From contig CM055737.1 in assembly GCA_029465975.1 (NCBI GenBank), positions 11,858,445 to 11,922,444 of the forward strand: a stretch of 64,000 nucleotides of DNA, given 5' to 3'. The position numbers and the translations under genes were made by a program. The DNA is from Dallia pectoralis. Its lineage: Eukaryota > Chordata > Actinopteri > Esociformes > Umbridae. Below the pieces are notes generated by a model. It was given only the letters and a program-made list of their open reading frames with translations, was not told the origin of the DNA and ran no database searches. Of this stretch, positions 30,301 to 43,433 are shown one piece after another. How positions within the stretch are numbered: the first letter of the stretch is position 1; every line of letters starts with the position of its first letter.

Positions 30301-32582
30301 CAAGGTGTTTCGCGTAAGGTGTGGAGCTCAACAAGGTGTGGAGCTCAACCAGGTGTGGTGGGTAACAAGGTGTGGAGCTCAAGCAGGTGTGGTGGGTAAC
30401 AAGGTGTGGAGCTCAACCAGGTGTGGTGGGTAACAAGGTGTGAAGCTCAAGCAGGTGTGTTGGGCAGTGTTGGGAAAGTTCACTTTCTACATGAACTAGT
30501 TCAAAGTTCAGTTCACACATTTTAAAATGAACTAGTTCAGTTCATAGTTCAAATTTTGAACTAGTTCATTTATAGTTCTTTTTTCCATATTATTGCCAGA
30601 GCCCATATAAAACCACAGACATGAAGAACAAGAAATGTTAACATCATGATTATCATGGCAAAAATGATCACAGTAATATCTATTAAAGCAATTGTGAGCT
30701 GAGGCAATCACTGAAATAATTTGACATGTTTATATTGAAAACCAGAGGCTGCAGCCTGCAGGTCTCCGACAATATACTGCACCAACAGGTTGTCCAGCTG
30801 CGGCTGGGAGATGACAACGGAGCCGCTATACTGTAGGCAGTTATCGGGATCTGGGTTGATTGGGTCGAGGATCTGTTTTATTTTTTTTGTCGTTGATTGT
30901 ACTTTAATTCAATATGCCGTTTCAGGTTGCTTTGAATGATATTGATGTGCGGATTTTATTTTTAAAACCCGGCGGGCAAAGTTTGCACAAAAAACGTCTG
31001 ATTTTGCCCATCCTCACCGACCTTGTCATAAAACTCATTAAAAGTACAATTCGACGCCTCCTTGCTCCTTTGTCGCTCATAGATACTTTTGGTTTTTATT
31101 TTGATGATGATGAGGTGGTGCGACACTAGTGGCTGATGTTGCCAGATTGGGTGTTTTTTCCGATACATATTAATCTCTGTTGTTGCCGGGTTTGCGCAAG
31201 GAAGTCACTATAGAAATCTGGCATCATATTAAACGAGGGTAAACTAAGAGAACGTGCCGTTCAAAGACACCAGAATGAACGAGTTCACAGGAACGTTCAT
31301 CAGCCAGTAAAGCAGTACGTTCAGTTCACGTTCGCCCAAAATATGAACGCGTTCTTGAACTATCGTTCAATGAACGCGTTCAGGCACAACACTGGTGTTG
31401 GGTAACAGGGTGTGGTGGGAAACAAGGTGTGGTGGGTAACAAGGTGTGGTGGGTAACAGGGTGTGGTGAGTAACACGGTGTGGTGGGTAACACAGTGCGG
31501 TGTGGTGGGTAACAAGGTGTGGTGAGTAACAGGGTGTGGTGGGTAACAAGGTGTGGTGGGTAACAAGGTGTGGTGGGTAACAAGGTGTGGAGCTCAACCA
31601 GGTGTGGTGGGTAACAGGGTGTGGTGGGTAACAAGGTGTGGTGGGTAACAAGGTGTGGTGGGTAACAAGGTGTGGTGGGTAACAAGGTGTGGAGCTCAAC
31701 CAGGTGTGGTGGGTAACAGGGTGTGGTGGGTAACAAGGTGTGGTGGGTAACAAGGTGTGGAGCTCAACCAGGTGTGGTGGGTAACAGGGTGTGGTGGGTA
31801 ACAGGGTGTAGTGGGTAACTAGGTGTGGTGGGTAACAGGGTGTGGTGGGTAACAAGGTCTGGTGGGTAACAGGGTGTGGTGGGTAACAGGGTGTGGTGAG
31901 TAACACAGTGTGGTGGGTAACACAGTGCGGTGTGGTGGGTAACAAGGTGTGGTGAGTAACAGGGTGTGGTGGGTAACAAGGTGTGGAGCTCAACCAGGTG
32001 TGGTGGGTAACAGGGTGTGGTGGGTAACAAGGTGTGGTGGGTAACAGGTTGTGGTGGGTAACAGGGTGTGGTGGGTAACAAGGTGTGGTGGGTAACAAGG
32101 TGTGGAGCTCAACCAGGTGTGGTGGGTAACAGGGTGTGGTGGGTAACAAGGTGTGGTGGGTAAAAAGGTGTGGAGCTCAACCAGGTGTGGTGGGTAACAG
32201 GGTGTGGTGGGTAACAAGGTGTGGTGGGTAACAGGGTGTGGTGAGTAACACGGTGTGGTGGGTAACACAGTGCGGTGTGGTGGGTAACAAGGTGTGGTGA
32301 GTAACAGGGTGTGGTGGGTAACAAGGTGTGGTGGGTATCAGGGTGTGGTGGGTAACAAGGTGTGGTGGGTAACAGGGTGTGGTGGGTAACAGGGTGTGGA
32401 GCTCAACCAGGTGTGGTGGGTAACAGGTTGTGGTGGGTAACAGGGTGTGGTGGGTAACAAGGTGTGGAGCTCAACCAGGTGTGGTGGGTAACAGGGTGTG
32501 GTGGGTAACAAGGTGTGGAGCTCAACAAGGTGTGGTGGGTAACAGGGTGTGGTGGGTAACAGGGTGTGGAGCTCAACCAGGT
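30301..32582. repeat. 17 bp minisatellite split by a hAT insertion
   Basis: Two 17 bp unit types alternate: ggtgtggtgggtaacaa and ggtgtggagctcaacca. They occupy 30301-30464 and 31395-32582. Larger blocks, such as those containing cacagtgcggtgtgg, recur several times. Open minus-strand Pro/Thr/His frames are repeat artefacts. Confidence 0.95.
30465..31394. mobile_element. hAT-type transposon, about 930 bp
   Basis: Ends cagtgttggg (left) and ccaacactg-like caacactg (right) are inverted, and the perfect 8 bp duplication gtgttggg flanks the element at 30457-30464 and 31395-31402. Subterminal DNA is full of gaactagttca and gaacg motifs. No clear transposase domain was recognised, so it is probably non-autonomous. 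Confidence 0.82.
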
Positions 32583-33913
32583 TTAAAGCGTTACAGCGTT
32601 GAGGTTTCATCACCTCATATACGTGTTTCTTAAGCAAGTACAGAAGTTAGCTAAGAGGCGAACAAGACCTTGTCTGGTGATTATTGTAAATGTTAGTGAC
32701 CTCAGTAAGTGGTTATGCACACTTTATTATGTTAAGTATACGTGGCAGCACTTCACTCAGTGGCGCTCAGGGAATGTGGATAGGTCAGTCACCACATAAC
32801 GGCCAACTGAGATTTGACCCAACTGGTATGATTATCATGCAGCTTAAGGTAAAGTGCTCAGACGGAACAATAACAGAGAACCTGGTCTGCATTGGTATTC
32901 TGGTGTGGTGAAACAATATGCTCAGTCTGGTGTAAACCGTGAAGACACTTAAATCAAACACGGCTCACTATTTTCATGAAGGGCTTCCTCCTAACAGAGT
33001 TTTAATAAGGTGGTCACCAGGCTGGATATATCTCCTGGTGTGGGCGTATGGGAGTGATCTGGTTCATCTATCACACATTTGTCCCCACAAGGTTTTTTGG
33101 AAGGTCCCCATTAGGCACAGTACATTTGGAAGCTTTGAAATTAGCCTTAGATGTCATTTTAGTAATTAAGGTCAAGATTAGGGTTAGGTTGAGGTTCTGT
33201 TGGTTGAGGTTAGGTCGGGGTTAGGCCAGGTGACTAGGTCCTAACAAAGAGAGAACATGGTCTGTGTATTTCTGGTCCGGTTGGTGCTCTCTAAAGTGGC
33301 TGCCTCATTCATTACTAATTCCTGGCAACAGACCATCACAGAATGGATACAGATGGATTACCTTCCTGGGTCAGATCTCCCTGTCTCCATTCTTTACATT
33401 TCCATTCAATCACTTACGATGGCTTACATTTTGCTTTTCCCGGCAATCTTTTACCGAACGTCACTGAGTTAGGGTTTTCAACCGAGTGCCTTGATGAAGC
33501 TACCAACAGAGCACCTAAGCGGTGTTTAAAAGGTTCTTTTTTTGGAATATGGTACCCACAGGTACTGTAAGCCTTCCTCTGGGTGTTGTTACAGTGAAAA
33601 ACGGACCTCATACCAAGCACCTCCACGACCCAATAGTCAGGGTTGCTTATGTGCTTGGAAAGGCTGAAAACTCAAATAAGGAATACATTTGTATATATTT
33701 TTTAATATTCACATAATGTGCCAAACACGAGTGACTGTACCCTGTTTTGCTACCCAGTGCTGTTGTCGTTTCTGGCTTTTGCTAATGCTAATGCTGCACA
33801 CCCACTGTGCTCCAGTTTTCAATTATCTTTATGGCCGTGTTTGATGACTCCTCCGGAGTTAATGTGCCGCTAACTCTGTGATTTACCGCCAGGCACCACA
33901 GCTAATGGAGTAA
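32583..33913. other. intergenic, no gene recognised
   Basis: Unique sequence with short open frames only. A run of degenerate gaggttaggt motifs lies at 33175-33230. Confidence 0.5.
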
Positions 33914-34113
33914 GGGGGACTGGCTGAGGCCACGGCTGGGAGGGGGACTGGCCGAGGCCACGGCTGGGAGGGGGACTGGCCGAGGCCACGGCTGGGAGGG
34001 GGACTGGCCGAGGCCACGGCTGGGAGGGGGACTGGCCGAGGCCACGGCTGGGAGGGGGACTGGCCGAGGCCACGGCTGGGAGGGGGACTGGCCGAGGCCA
34101 CGGCTGGGAGGAG
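33914..34113. repeat. 28 bp GC-rich minisatellite, about 7 copies
   Basis: Unit ggggactggccgaggccacg followed by gctgggag. The first copy differs by one base (ggctgagg). Pro/Ser frames on the minus strand are artefacts. Confidence 0.95.
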
Positions 34114-35130
34114 AGCCGGAAAGGATCCCGGGTTGTGTGTTTTTCCCCCTGTTATTGATAGCAATAATTAGCACCACAGTCGGTGCAGGTCACTTGCCAG
34201 ACAATTTAAAGCGGTAGTTTCAGTTACCTTGACAGTCTTTACTTTTTGGTTGAATATGTTCTTCTGATAGAAGTGGGAGTCACTCCATGTTGTTTTATTG
34301 CTACAGTTCACTCTAATTAATATACTGCCTGGTTATTCAATGCTGGTTTTCTCCCCCTAATGACGATCTGTTTCAGGCCTGGAACACTATATTAGTGCAA
34401 TTAATTATCATGTAATGCAATTGAAAAGCCCTAATACTTATACAAATAATTTACTGTTTTTAGCAAGATACAAGCTGGGTACCATCAGTAAAGGAAGTTG
34501 AATTGAAAGGGAGATAATATGCATGTTGTAAGTTGAGTCAGGTCAGTTCAGGTCAGTTCGGGGTTGAGTCGGGTCGAGTCGGTTCAGGTTGAGTCGTTTC
34601 AGGTTGAGTCGGTTCAGGTTGAGTCAGACCTATAAGCCATCTAGTTGTTAGGAGCATTTCACCTTAGTTTTCATCTGGCACTTTCTCTCCCAGGCCGGAC
34701 TTCTCTTCTGACACCTTCTGTTGGAACATAATATCTCTTTTCCCCTGGCAGTAATACTGCACTTAATTTCTGCCTGGTCACCCTGCCTCTGAAGTCTCAA
34801 ATACCAGCCCGGTTTTGCAAAGCAAAAGAGGTCCCAGAGGTGACCATGTCTCTATATCTGAAGGGAGAACTGAAACATATTTAACATTGAAGTCATTTGG
34901 CAGACTCTCTTATGCTGACTGGAATACAGGAACAGTTCAGGGTTCAGGGCTTTGCAAAATGTTTCAGTTTAGGGATGTGAGCCAGTGACCCATTTGATTA
35001 TGGGCTTAACACTGATACAACTGAGGTGATATTGGCTTATTGCTAGATAGCACCATGCCTCACTGCTTATATTTTGCATGGATAATCTCTTGTGGAACCA
35101 TCCAAATGTTTTCAGTGCTACTCAAGGAAG
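34114..35130. other. intergenic; short gagtcgg-ttcagg repeat at 34545-34627
   Basis: Unique AT-rich sequence except for a small degenerate array of ggttcaggttgagtc units. No gene recognised. Confidence 0.5.
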
Positions 35131-36845
35131 ATCACACGCACTAGCAGAAACTCATTAAATATGACACGCACTAGCAGAAACTCAGTAAATATCACACGCA
35201 CTAGCAGAAACTCAGTAAATATCACACGCACTAGCAGAAACTCAGTAAATATCACACGCACTAGCAGAAACTCAGTAAATATCACACGCACTAGCAGAAA
35301 CTCATTAAATATGACACGCACTAGCAGAAACTCAGTAAATATCACACGCACTAGCAGAAACTCATTAAATATCACACGCACTAGCAGAAACTCATTAAAT
35401 ATGACACGCACTAGCAGAAACTCAGTAAATATGACACGCACTAGCAGAAACTCAGTAAATATCACACGCACTAGCAGAAACTCAGTAAATATCACACGCA
35501 CTAGCAGAAACTCATTAAATATCACACGCACTAGCAGAAACTCAGTAAATATCACACGCACTAGCAGAAACTCATTAAATATCACACGCACTAGCAGAAA
35601 CTCATTAAATATGACACGCACTAGCAGAAACTCAGTAAATATGACACGCACTAGCAGAAACTCAGTAAATATCACACGCACTAGCAGAAACTCAGTAAAT
35701 ATCACACATACAAGCAGAGAAACTCAGTAAATATCACACATACAAGCAAAGAATCTCAGTAAATATCACACATACAAGCAGAGAAATTCAGTAAATATCA
35801 CACATACAAGCAGAGAAATTCAGTAAATATCACGCATACAAGCAGAGAAACTCAGTACATATCACACATACAAGCAGAGAAACTCAGTAAATATCACACA
35901 TACAAGCAGAGAAACTCAGTACATATCACACATACAAGCAGAGAAACTCAGTAAATATCACACATACAAGCAGAGAAACTCAGTACATATCACACATACA
36001 AGCAGAGAAACTCAGTAAATATCACACATACAAGCAGAGAAACTCAGTAAATATCACACATACAAGCAGAGAAACTCAGTAAATATCACACATACAAGCA
36101 GAGAAACTCAGTAAATATCACACATACAAGCAGAGAAACTCAGTAAATATCACACATACAAGCAGAGAAACTCAGTACATATCACACATACAAGCAGAGA
36201 AACTCAGTAATATCACACATACAAGCAGAGATACTCAGTAAATATCACACATACAAGCAGAGAAACTCAGTAATATCACACATACAAGCAGAGAAACTCA
36301 GTAATATCACACATACAAGCAGAGAAACTCAGTAAATATCACACATACAAGCAGAGAAACTCAGTAAATATCACACATACAAGCAGAGAAACTCAGTAAT
36401 ATCACACATACAAGCAGAGAAACTCAGTAAATATCACACATACAAGCAGAGAAACTCAGTAAATATCACACATACAAGCAGAGAAACTCAGTAAATATCA
36501 CACATACAAGCAGAGAAACTCAGTAAATATCACACATACAAGCAGAGAAACTCAGTAAATATCACACATACAAGCAGAGAAACTCAGTAATATCACACAT
36601 ACAAGCAGAGAAACTCAGTAAATATCACACATACAAGCAGAGAAACTCAGTAAATATCACACATACAAGCAGAGAAACTCAGTAAATATCACACATACAA
36701 GCAGAGAAACTCAGTAAATATCACACATACAAGCAGAGAAACTCAGTAAATATCACACATACAAGCAGAGAAACTCAGTAATATCACACATACAAGCAGA
36801 GAAACTCAGTAATATCACTCGCACTAGCAGGAACACTCAGTAAAT
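35131..36845. repeat. compound 30 bp / 32 bp minisatellite
   Basis: About 19 copies of a 30 bp unit (atcacacgcactagcagaaa plus ctcagtaaat) pass near 35701 into about 35 copies of a 31-32 bp relative (atcacacatacaagcagaga plus aactcagtaaat). The last unit (36813-36845) returns to the gcactagcag form. The 30 bp part is open on both strands purely through its unit length. Confidence 0.96.
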
Positions 36846-36847
36846 CC

Positions 36848-37626
36848 GTCTTATCTAGCCCAGATATTGATCTGTCTCATCTAGCCCAGATATTGATCTG
36901 TCTCATCTAGCCCAGATATTGACCTGTCTCATCTAGCCCAGATATTGACCTGTCTCATCTAGCCCAGATATTGATCTGTCTCATCTAGCCCAGATATTGA
37001 TCTGTCTCATCTAGCCCAGATATTGATCTGTCTCATCTAGCCCAGATATTGATCTGTCTCATCTAGCCCAGATATTGATCTGTCTCATCTAGCCCAGATA
37101 TTGATGTGTCTCATCTAGCCCAGATATTGATCTGTCTCATCTAGCCCAGATATTGACCTGTCTCATCTAGCCCCTGTCTCATCTAGCCCAGATATTGATC
37201 TGTCTCATCTAGCCCAGATATTGATCTGTCTCATCTAGCCCAGATATTGATCTGTCTCATCTAGCCCAGATATTGATGTGTCTCATCTAGCCCAGATATT
37301 GATCTGTCTCATCTAGCCCAGATATTGATCTGTCTCATCTAGCCCAGATATTGATCTGTCTCATCTAGCCCAGATATTGATCTGTCTCATCTAGCCCAGA
37401 TATTGATGTGTCTCATCTAGCCCAGATATTGATCTGTCTCATCTAGCCCAGATATTGATCTGTCTCATCTAGCCCAGATATTGATCTGTCTCATCTAGCC
37501 CAGATATTGACCTGTCTCATCTAGCCCAGATATTGACCAGTCTCATCTAGCCCAGATATTGATCTGTCTCATCTAGCCCAGATATTGACCAGTCTCATCT
37601 AGCCCAGATATTGATTTGTCTCATCT
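36848..37626. repeat. 26 bp minisatellite, about 30 copies
   Basis: Unit ctgtctcatctagcccagat plus attgat, with gacctg, gatgtg and gaccag variants. It follows the preceding array after two bases. Confidence 0.96.
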
Positions 37627-40600
37627 TTGTCATGTTCTCATATGCTGCTTTATCTCTCTTTGAAGCATCTCTGCTGGCAAATGTTCCAGACTTCTTCTTG
37701 ACATGTATTGGATCGTAAAACTTTCAGCTTATAAGGAACAAACCATGAGCTCTGAATCAGAAGCTCTCTTTCAGGCTTTAATCTACTTTACTTTAGTGGA
37801 GTTTAATCAAAGATAGAGATACAGAAACAGTGAAGCTTGAGAGGAGTAGAAAGGTGGTAAAAGACAAAGAAAGCACGTTAGAGAGAAAGAGGTTCAAATA
37901 GAGACAACGAATACACTCCCTTGACTCTGACTCCTCCCTCTCTAATGCTACAGGATCAAGATTTAACAAAACCAATACAATAAAGTGATTTAAGGAGCTC
38001 GGCGAGTTGACATTCTAGTGATTACAAATTGATCAAGTATGATAAGCATTAAATGTGCTCTGTCCATTATAAGTGTTTTATAATCCCATCACATATTAGG
38101 CATTTGGCAGATGCATTCCCCGAGAGTGACGTAGTAGGCCAAGAAGCTGGTTCCACTACTTGCTTTTATAACGTGTGTATGTACTTCTGTCTTATGCATT
38201 TAAATGCCTGTACAGTACGGCGATAACATGTGTTTCTTTATCTTCAGTTAAACAAATAATACTGTGGTGAAATCTTCCAAACTTTTCATATCCTAATGTG
38301 GCAACTCGTTACTGATAATGGAAAACACTACGTTCCCTGTTCAGGACCTGGATGTGAGTGATGTGGCCCTCTGGCGGCGGGGCAGGGGGTGGTCTCAGAC
38401 TGGACTGGAGCCTGCGCTGGAGTCCAGACCGGCCACCACCTCCACCCCATTGTGCCGGATCCTCAGGGCCTGTTCAGGCAGCACACACGTTTGCTCGTCA
38501 TCGTTGGCTCCATTGATATTGAGGCGTTGAGGTTACCCTGTTGTAATGCACGTGTTCGTGTGGTGTGCCGAAGCAGTGATTTGGTGAACCCAGTCAAAGA
38601 AGAAATAGCACAACATTCAATCGACCCTCCCTCATGGAGGATTAGAAAAACCTTTAATCTCCGTTCATCCTCATGTATCCACAGGAAAGCGGCGTACGCT
38701 GTGGTTGTTGTGGCATCCTCAAGCCCAAAATGACATTAACATTTCCCATCAACAAGCTGCTTCTGTGGGCTATTACCTTCTGTTTTCGTAGATTACAGAA
38801 GGATTTCATCAGGGGAAAAGGACAGCAGTGAGAAACGGTCTCTATTTGAATTAATCCAGACAATGCCAGGAACCTTTTTCAATGTCATTTAATAAATTCC
38901 CTTGTCATAAGAATACTATGACAGCAACACTAATGGATGTGACATGTTTCCTCTTCTCAGTAGCTGTCTTTGTCAGTACAACACAATTGACGTTATGTTA
39001 TGCTCAAGACTTTTCAACATAAAACAAAGTCTGCTCTGATAAGGCAATGAAAATATTGTAACAGTAAATGGCTCCTAAATTCAAACATGATTGGACGGGT
39101 ATTTAAATAAACTATACATTATCACAACCCCATTCTTTTTCTACTCCTGAACTTGCCAGATAAGATATCTCTTGCATAATACTGTATATCCTTGTATAAT
39201 GCATAGCTTATCAGGTAGAATTACCAGGCAGGATACTTGCTTCTCAAAAGCTACAGTATAGTGTTCAGATGAACCTGTTGGTCACTTGGTTACTATAGTA
39301 ATGCTGAATTGGCTGTGTCAATGAGGACTTGGCAATGTTATAGTAATCTGGGTTTATTGTTGTGACCGTAGCTGAGCTCAGCAAGCAAGGTGGAGCAACT
39401 TCCTCATAACTGAATGACAAAAGTATTGCGATTTTGGTTTTAGTATAATAGAAATTGCAATGGTCTAATGCATTTTTTTTATTAAGGCTATACAATGTAT
39501 TAATTTTCGAGCGAAACATAGTGGCACCCTAACTGAGATGACCTCAACCCTCAGTGAGAAAGAGGTTTTTGGAGCCAAGTTAAAGTGCTGTTGTTTAACT
39601 TTATCAAAATATTAGTATAATATTAGCCAGTTTTCTACTACTAGTAAGGCTTCCCAGAGAAAAACCTTTACAGAGAACAATCACCAAATGTATACACCTG
39701 GAGCTTGCTAAACAGCTCTGGTACTCGGATTAGAAATGTGTTTGTTTTTGAGCTCACACACACACCAGCGGTGTGGATTAAAACTAGGATGTATGTGCAG
39801 GAAATGACATCATTAGTGTTATGGGGGGGGTCTTGCATCCATGTTAGAGGTGAATCTATGGTTTCAGTATTATTCATTATTATATAAGTACAAAAGTGCT
39901 CAATTCTGGTCATCCCTCTGATTGAAAAACGTCTGCAGTTGTAGAGCCAGCCAGCCTCTGTAACAAGCCATTAACATATTTGCAAACCCTTACTAATATA
40001 ACGCTTCCCAGACTAAATGTTATTATCTACTCAGGGGAAATACAGTTTGGTCAACGGAAATGCTAATGACCAAGTGATTTGAAGAAATCCTATTAAGGAA
40101 ACAGAAACATTCTAATAAGAATATATAATATAATAACATTCATAAAAGAACAAACAATTATCAGACATATGATTTATTTGAATGAACTGCCAAATTAAAA
40201 ATGTGCTCTTTGAAGGCTCCTTCCCTTGACAAGGTGTTGACAAGCCCTACGCTCATATTTGTGGCCAAAGCAAAAACCATTCCTCAAACTTGCCTATTGA
40301 AAAGGCTATTTAATTAAGAATGACGTACCATTTGGCGGACTAATGGCATTGTATTGTTCGGGGGACTCCAATATTTCCACGCAGAAAATCTGCATTTCAA
40401 CATTAACTAGATTTGGGAGAGAAATGTTGCACTCATACAGTATTCACTGAAAACACTGTACAACAATTTAAAATCCATCTCTCCTCTAAAATATAATTCT
40501 AACCTTCAGTAAAACATTCAGCTAATCTTTTCCTTTACCCCAACACTCAGCCAATCCTAACCTAAACCCCAACACTCTGTTATAAGTAAAGACTTTCTAT

Positions 40601-41256
40601 ATGTAAAGACCGAAAAAGGTACACACTAACACCTCTCACCTTAACACCCAACTCTATCTCTAAACCTAACCCTAAAATATGTTTTGATAATTAGAACCAG
40701 TAAAATGACCTCCTTAAATTGTCATCGGGTTAGAACGAGTATTTCTGGTTTTCATAAGTAATACCTGTACACGCACATGGTAAAATTCTGACAGGGTCAC
40801 TTTTTTCCCGTTACCCTGGACTAGGTAATATTATCCCACTCTCTTAGACTAATATGGGGACAGTCCAGTCATTTTAACTCAGTCTTGTTAACGTACGACA
40901 AGATTCTACACAGTGGACCTCAAAGATAATATCTAGTTTCTTTAGCTGAAGTCACAAGACTGTAAGGAGACTATATTATAGAATTAGTAATTATACCCAC
41001 TGTCGTAAAATTAACCGGGGAAGGGGGCAGCATTTAACGAACAGTTGTCATTAGAGTACATTTAACTAAAACGTGTCAACAAACCAATATAAGTTATTAA
41101 GCACTAATCATTCATCAGTTGGTCCCTTTACTGAACCTATAGTGTTTTGATGGTTTGCGTGGACACGCCAATTTGAACTTCTGTTATTGCAAAGCGTAAC
41201 GCTTCCGCTGTTTCTTGTTTCTGCCGTTTGACAGCCACAAACCACGTTTGCATTGA
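37627..41256. other. intergenic, no gene recognised
   Basis: Unique, largely AT-rich DNA. The longest frames (for example 38389-38733, +) show no recognised domain. This is the interval where mammalian FAM81B would be expected; none was seen. Confidence 0.5.
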
Positions 41257-41970
41257 CAGACACTAACTCACAGGCACACACACATTTGTCATTACACACT
41301 CATGGGGACACACGTTTGTCATTACACACTAACTCTCATGCACACACACGTTTGTCATTACACACTAACTCTCAGGCACACACACATTTGTCATTACACA
41401 CTAACTCACAGGCACACACACATTTGTCATTACACACTCTCATGGGGACACACGTTTGTCATTACACACTAACTCTCATGCACACACACGTTTGTCATTA
41501 CACACTAACTCTCAGGCACACACACATTTGTCATTACACACTAACTCACAGGCACACACACGTTTGTCATTACACACTAACTCTCAGGGACACACACGTT
41601 TGTCATTACACACTAACTCACAGGCACACACAGGTTTGTCATTACACACTAACTCTCATGCACACACACGTTTGTCATTACACACTAACTCTCATGCACA
41701 CACACGTTTGTCATTACACACTAACTCTCAGGCACACACAGGTTTGTCATTACACACTTACTCACAGGCACACACACGTTTGTCATTACACACTAACTCA
41801 CTCCAGTAGAGACACACCCCTTCATATGTCATTACACACTAACTCACTACAGTAGAGCTAGACACGCCCCCTTCATTTGTCATTACACACTAACACACTC
41901 CAGTAGAGCTAGACACACCCCCTTCATTTGTCTAACACACTAACTCACTCCAGTAGAGCTAGACACACCC
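41257..41970. repeat. 36 bp minisatellite upstream of mctp1
   Basis: About 15 copies built on tttgtcattacacactaact and caggcacacacac variants, then three longer units (41799-41970) that add ccagtagagctagacac. The array ends about 125 bases before the mctp1 start codon, so it is in the promoter or 5' UTR. Thr/His frames over it are artefacts. Confidence 0.95.
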
Positions 41971-42095
41971 CCTTCGTCCTTTGCGGCATCTTTAGGCTGT
42001 AAACTGATCAGTGATCAGTAGAAGTGCAGTAGTGATACCATCCACCACTCTGCGTGATCAGACTGGCAGGCTGCTGTACCAATAGTACCGGTACC

Positions 42096-42563
42096 ATGGA
42101 GGAGATACCCACATATGAGAGCGCCTACAAGGGACAGGAACCCATGTCCTACCAGCGGAGAATGTGGAAGCATTTCCAGGATAAAACCAAACCGTTTCTG
42201 AGCCCCAAACTGGGCTCTGAGCGTCGCGGTGCCGACAGTAAAAAGGAAACGGGGTTATGGATGTTTAAAAGGAAAAAGAAAGACTTGGACCGGGTCTTTT
42301 CGTCCTCGCAGCCCAATTTGAGCTCGACACCCCCCGGGGGTTCTGGGGACTCTGTCGGCACCGATATCTCAGAGCACCCGGTGCCACCGCCGCGGGGGGC
42401 TGATGATGGAGCCACGGGGAGCCGGACGGACCTACCGGGACACGGGAGACCCAATCTCCTGGTCACACAATTGATTATGTCCCAACAGAAGAGCTGCTCT
42501 CTGGGATCGGAGTGTTTCCAGAAGCTGGTGGTTGAATGTTCCGGAGCAGGACAGCAGGAACCT
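42096..42563 (+). CDS. mctp1: mctp1 first coding exon (N-terminal 156 residues)
   Basis: MCTP1 is an endoplasmic-reticulum and vesicle membrane protein with three Ca2+-binding C2 domains and two C-terminal membrane segments, mostly studied in neurons. The exon starts at an ATG in good context (taccATGG) and ends at donor gtaagt, phase 0, after QQEP. Recognised by KKDLDRVFSSSQPNL (residues about 67-81), equal to the KQVLDRVFSSSQPNL block of mammalian MCTP1, by YQRRMWKHFQ upstream (mammalian QARLWKNLQ) and by SQQKSCSLGSECFQKL downstream (mammalian HQKSSSLPGTACLEQL). The rest is basic, Ser/Pro-rich and probably disordered. The C2 domains are encoded beyond the window. Position and strand after ttc37 match mammalian synteny, which supports mctp1 over mctp2. 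Confidence 0.9.
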
Positions 42564-42677
42564 GTAAGTAACAAGAGTGTGAATGAATGAAAAGGCAAAA
42601 GTGGCAGATCATGGGTGAGGTCAACTGCTTCTGCACATAAACCTGTTGTGAAAATGTTATGTAGTTGTACATGATGA

Positions 42678-42945
42678 AGTGTATTAGTGTATGGGTGTAT
42701 GTAAGTGTATATAAGTGTATAAGTGTATATAAGTGTATATTAGTGTATGAGTGTATGTAAGTGTATATAAGAAAGTGTATACGTTTATATAAGTGTATAT
42801 AAGTGTATATTAGTGTATGTAAGTGTATGTAAGTGTATATAAGTGCATATACGTATATACGTTTATATAAGTGTACATAAGTGTACATATTGTATATAAG
42901 TGTATATTAGTGTATATTAGTGTATATAAGTGTATATTAGTGTAG
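42678..42945. repeat. AT-rich gtgtat-type tandem repeat
   Basis: Irregular agtgtatataagtgtatat units just inside mctp1 intron 1. Tyr/Thr/His frames on the minus strand are artefacts. Confidence 0.85.
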
Positions 42946-43433
42946 AAGTTGAAATGCAAGTGAAAGTGATTTGACACACACACACTCAACTTCCCCATCT
43001 GAAGCTGTTATCCATTTAATCTTTCAAACATACTAGATTCACGTGACTCATTGAAGGGGGTTTAAAGTAAAACTATGCTGTCCTATTGTATCTATTGATG
43101 ATCCTGTTGTGCAGCCAGGATAGCCAATGAAGACTTCAAACTAGAGACAATATTATAACCCGATGTATGTATAGTGCTTCTTTTCATCTGTTCGTATTTA
43201 ACGGTATAGTATAACTCAAAAGCTTATCCGGCCAGTTTAATAAACCTCTTGTTAATAGCCTGCGACAATATTCAGTGGTTGGTAGAGAGAAACAATGGTT
43301 GGGTAACACTAATTTGCGGCCAAACAATTGGATAAAGGGCCAAATTCAACACCTCTACCTTCACTTTCATCCTGCAAAGAAAGTGATACTTACCAGACGG
43401 GATTCATGAAGAGCCTTGTATTCTAAATCGGGC

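Noticed and set aside
31360..32637. Minus-strand Pro/Thr/His frames
   Set aside because: 17 bp array read in several frames; tandem-repeat artefact.
33175..33230. Interstitial telomere
   Set aside because: The gaggttaggt motifs are degenerate and not periodic at 6 bp.
35092..35730. 212- and 195-codon frames on opposite strands
   Set aside because: 30 bp unit with no stop in either strand; composition follows the repeat.
41253..41855. 200-codon Thr/His/Ser/Leu frame before mctp1
   Set aside because: Tracks the 36 bp array and ends before the mctp1 exon; not spliced to it by any visible site.
42054..42095. Upstream in-frame extension of the mctp1 exon
   Set aside because: The frame is open but has no ATG before 42096, which has a good start context.
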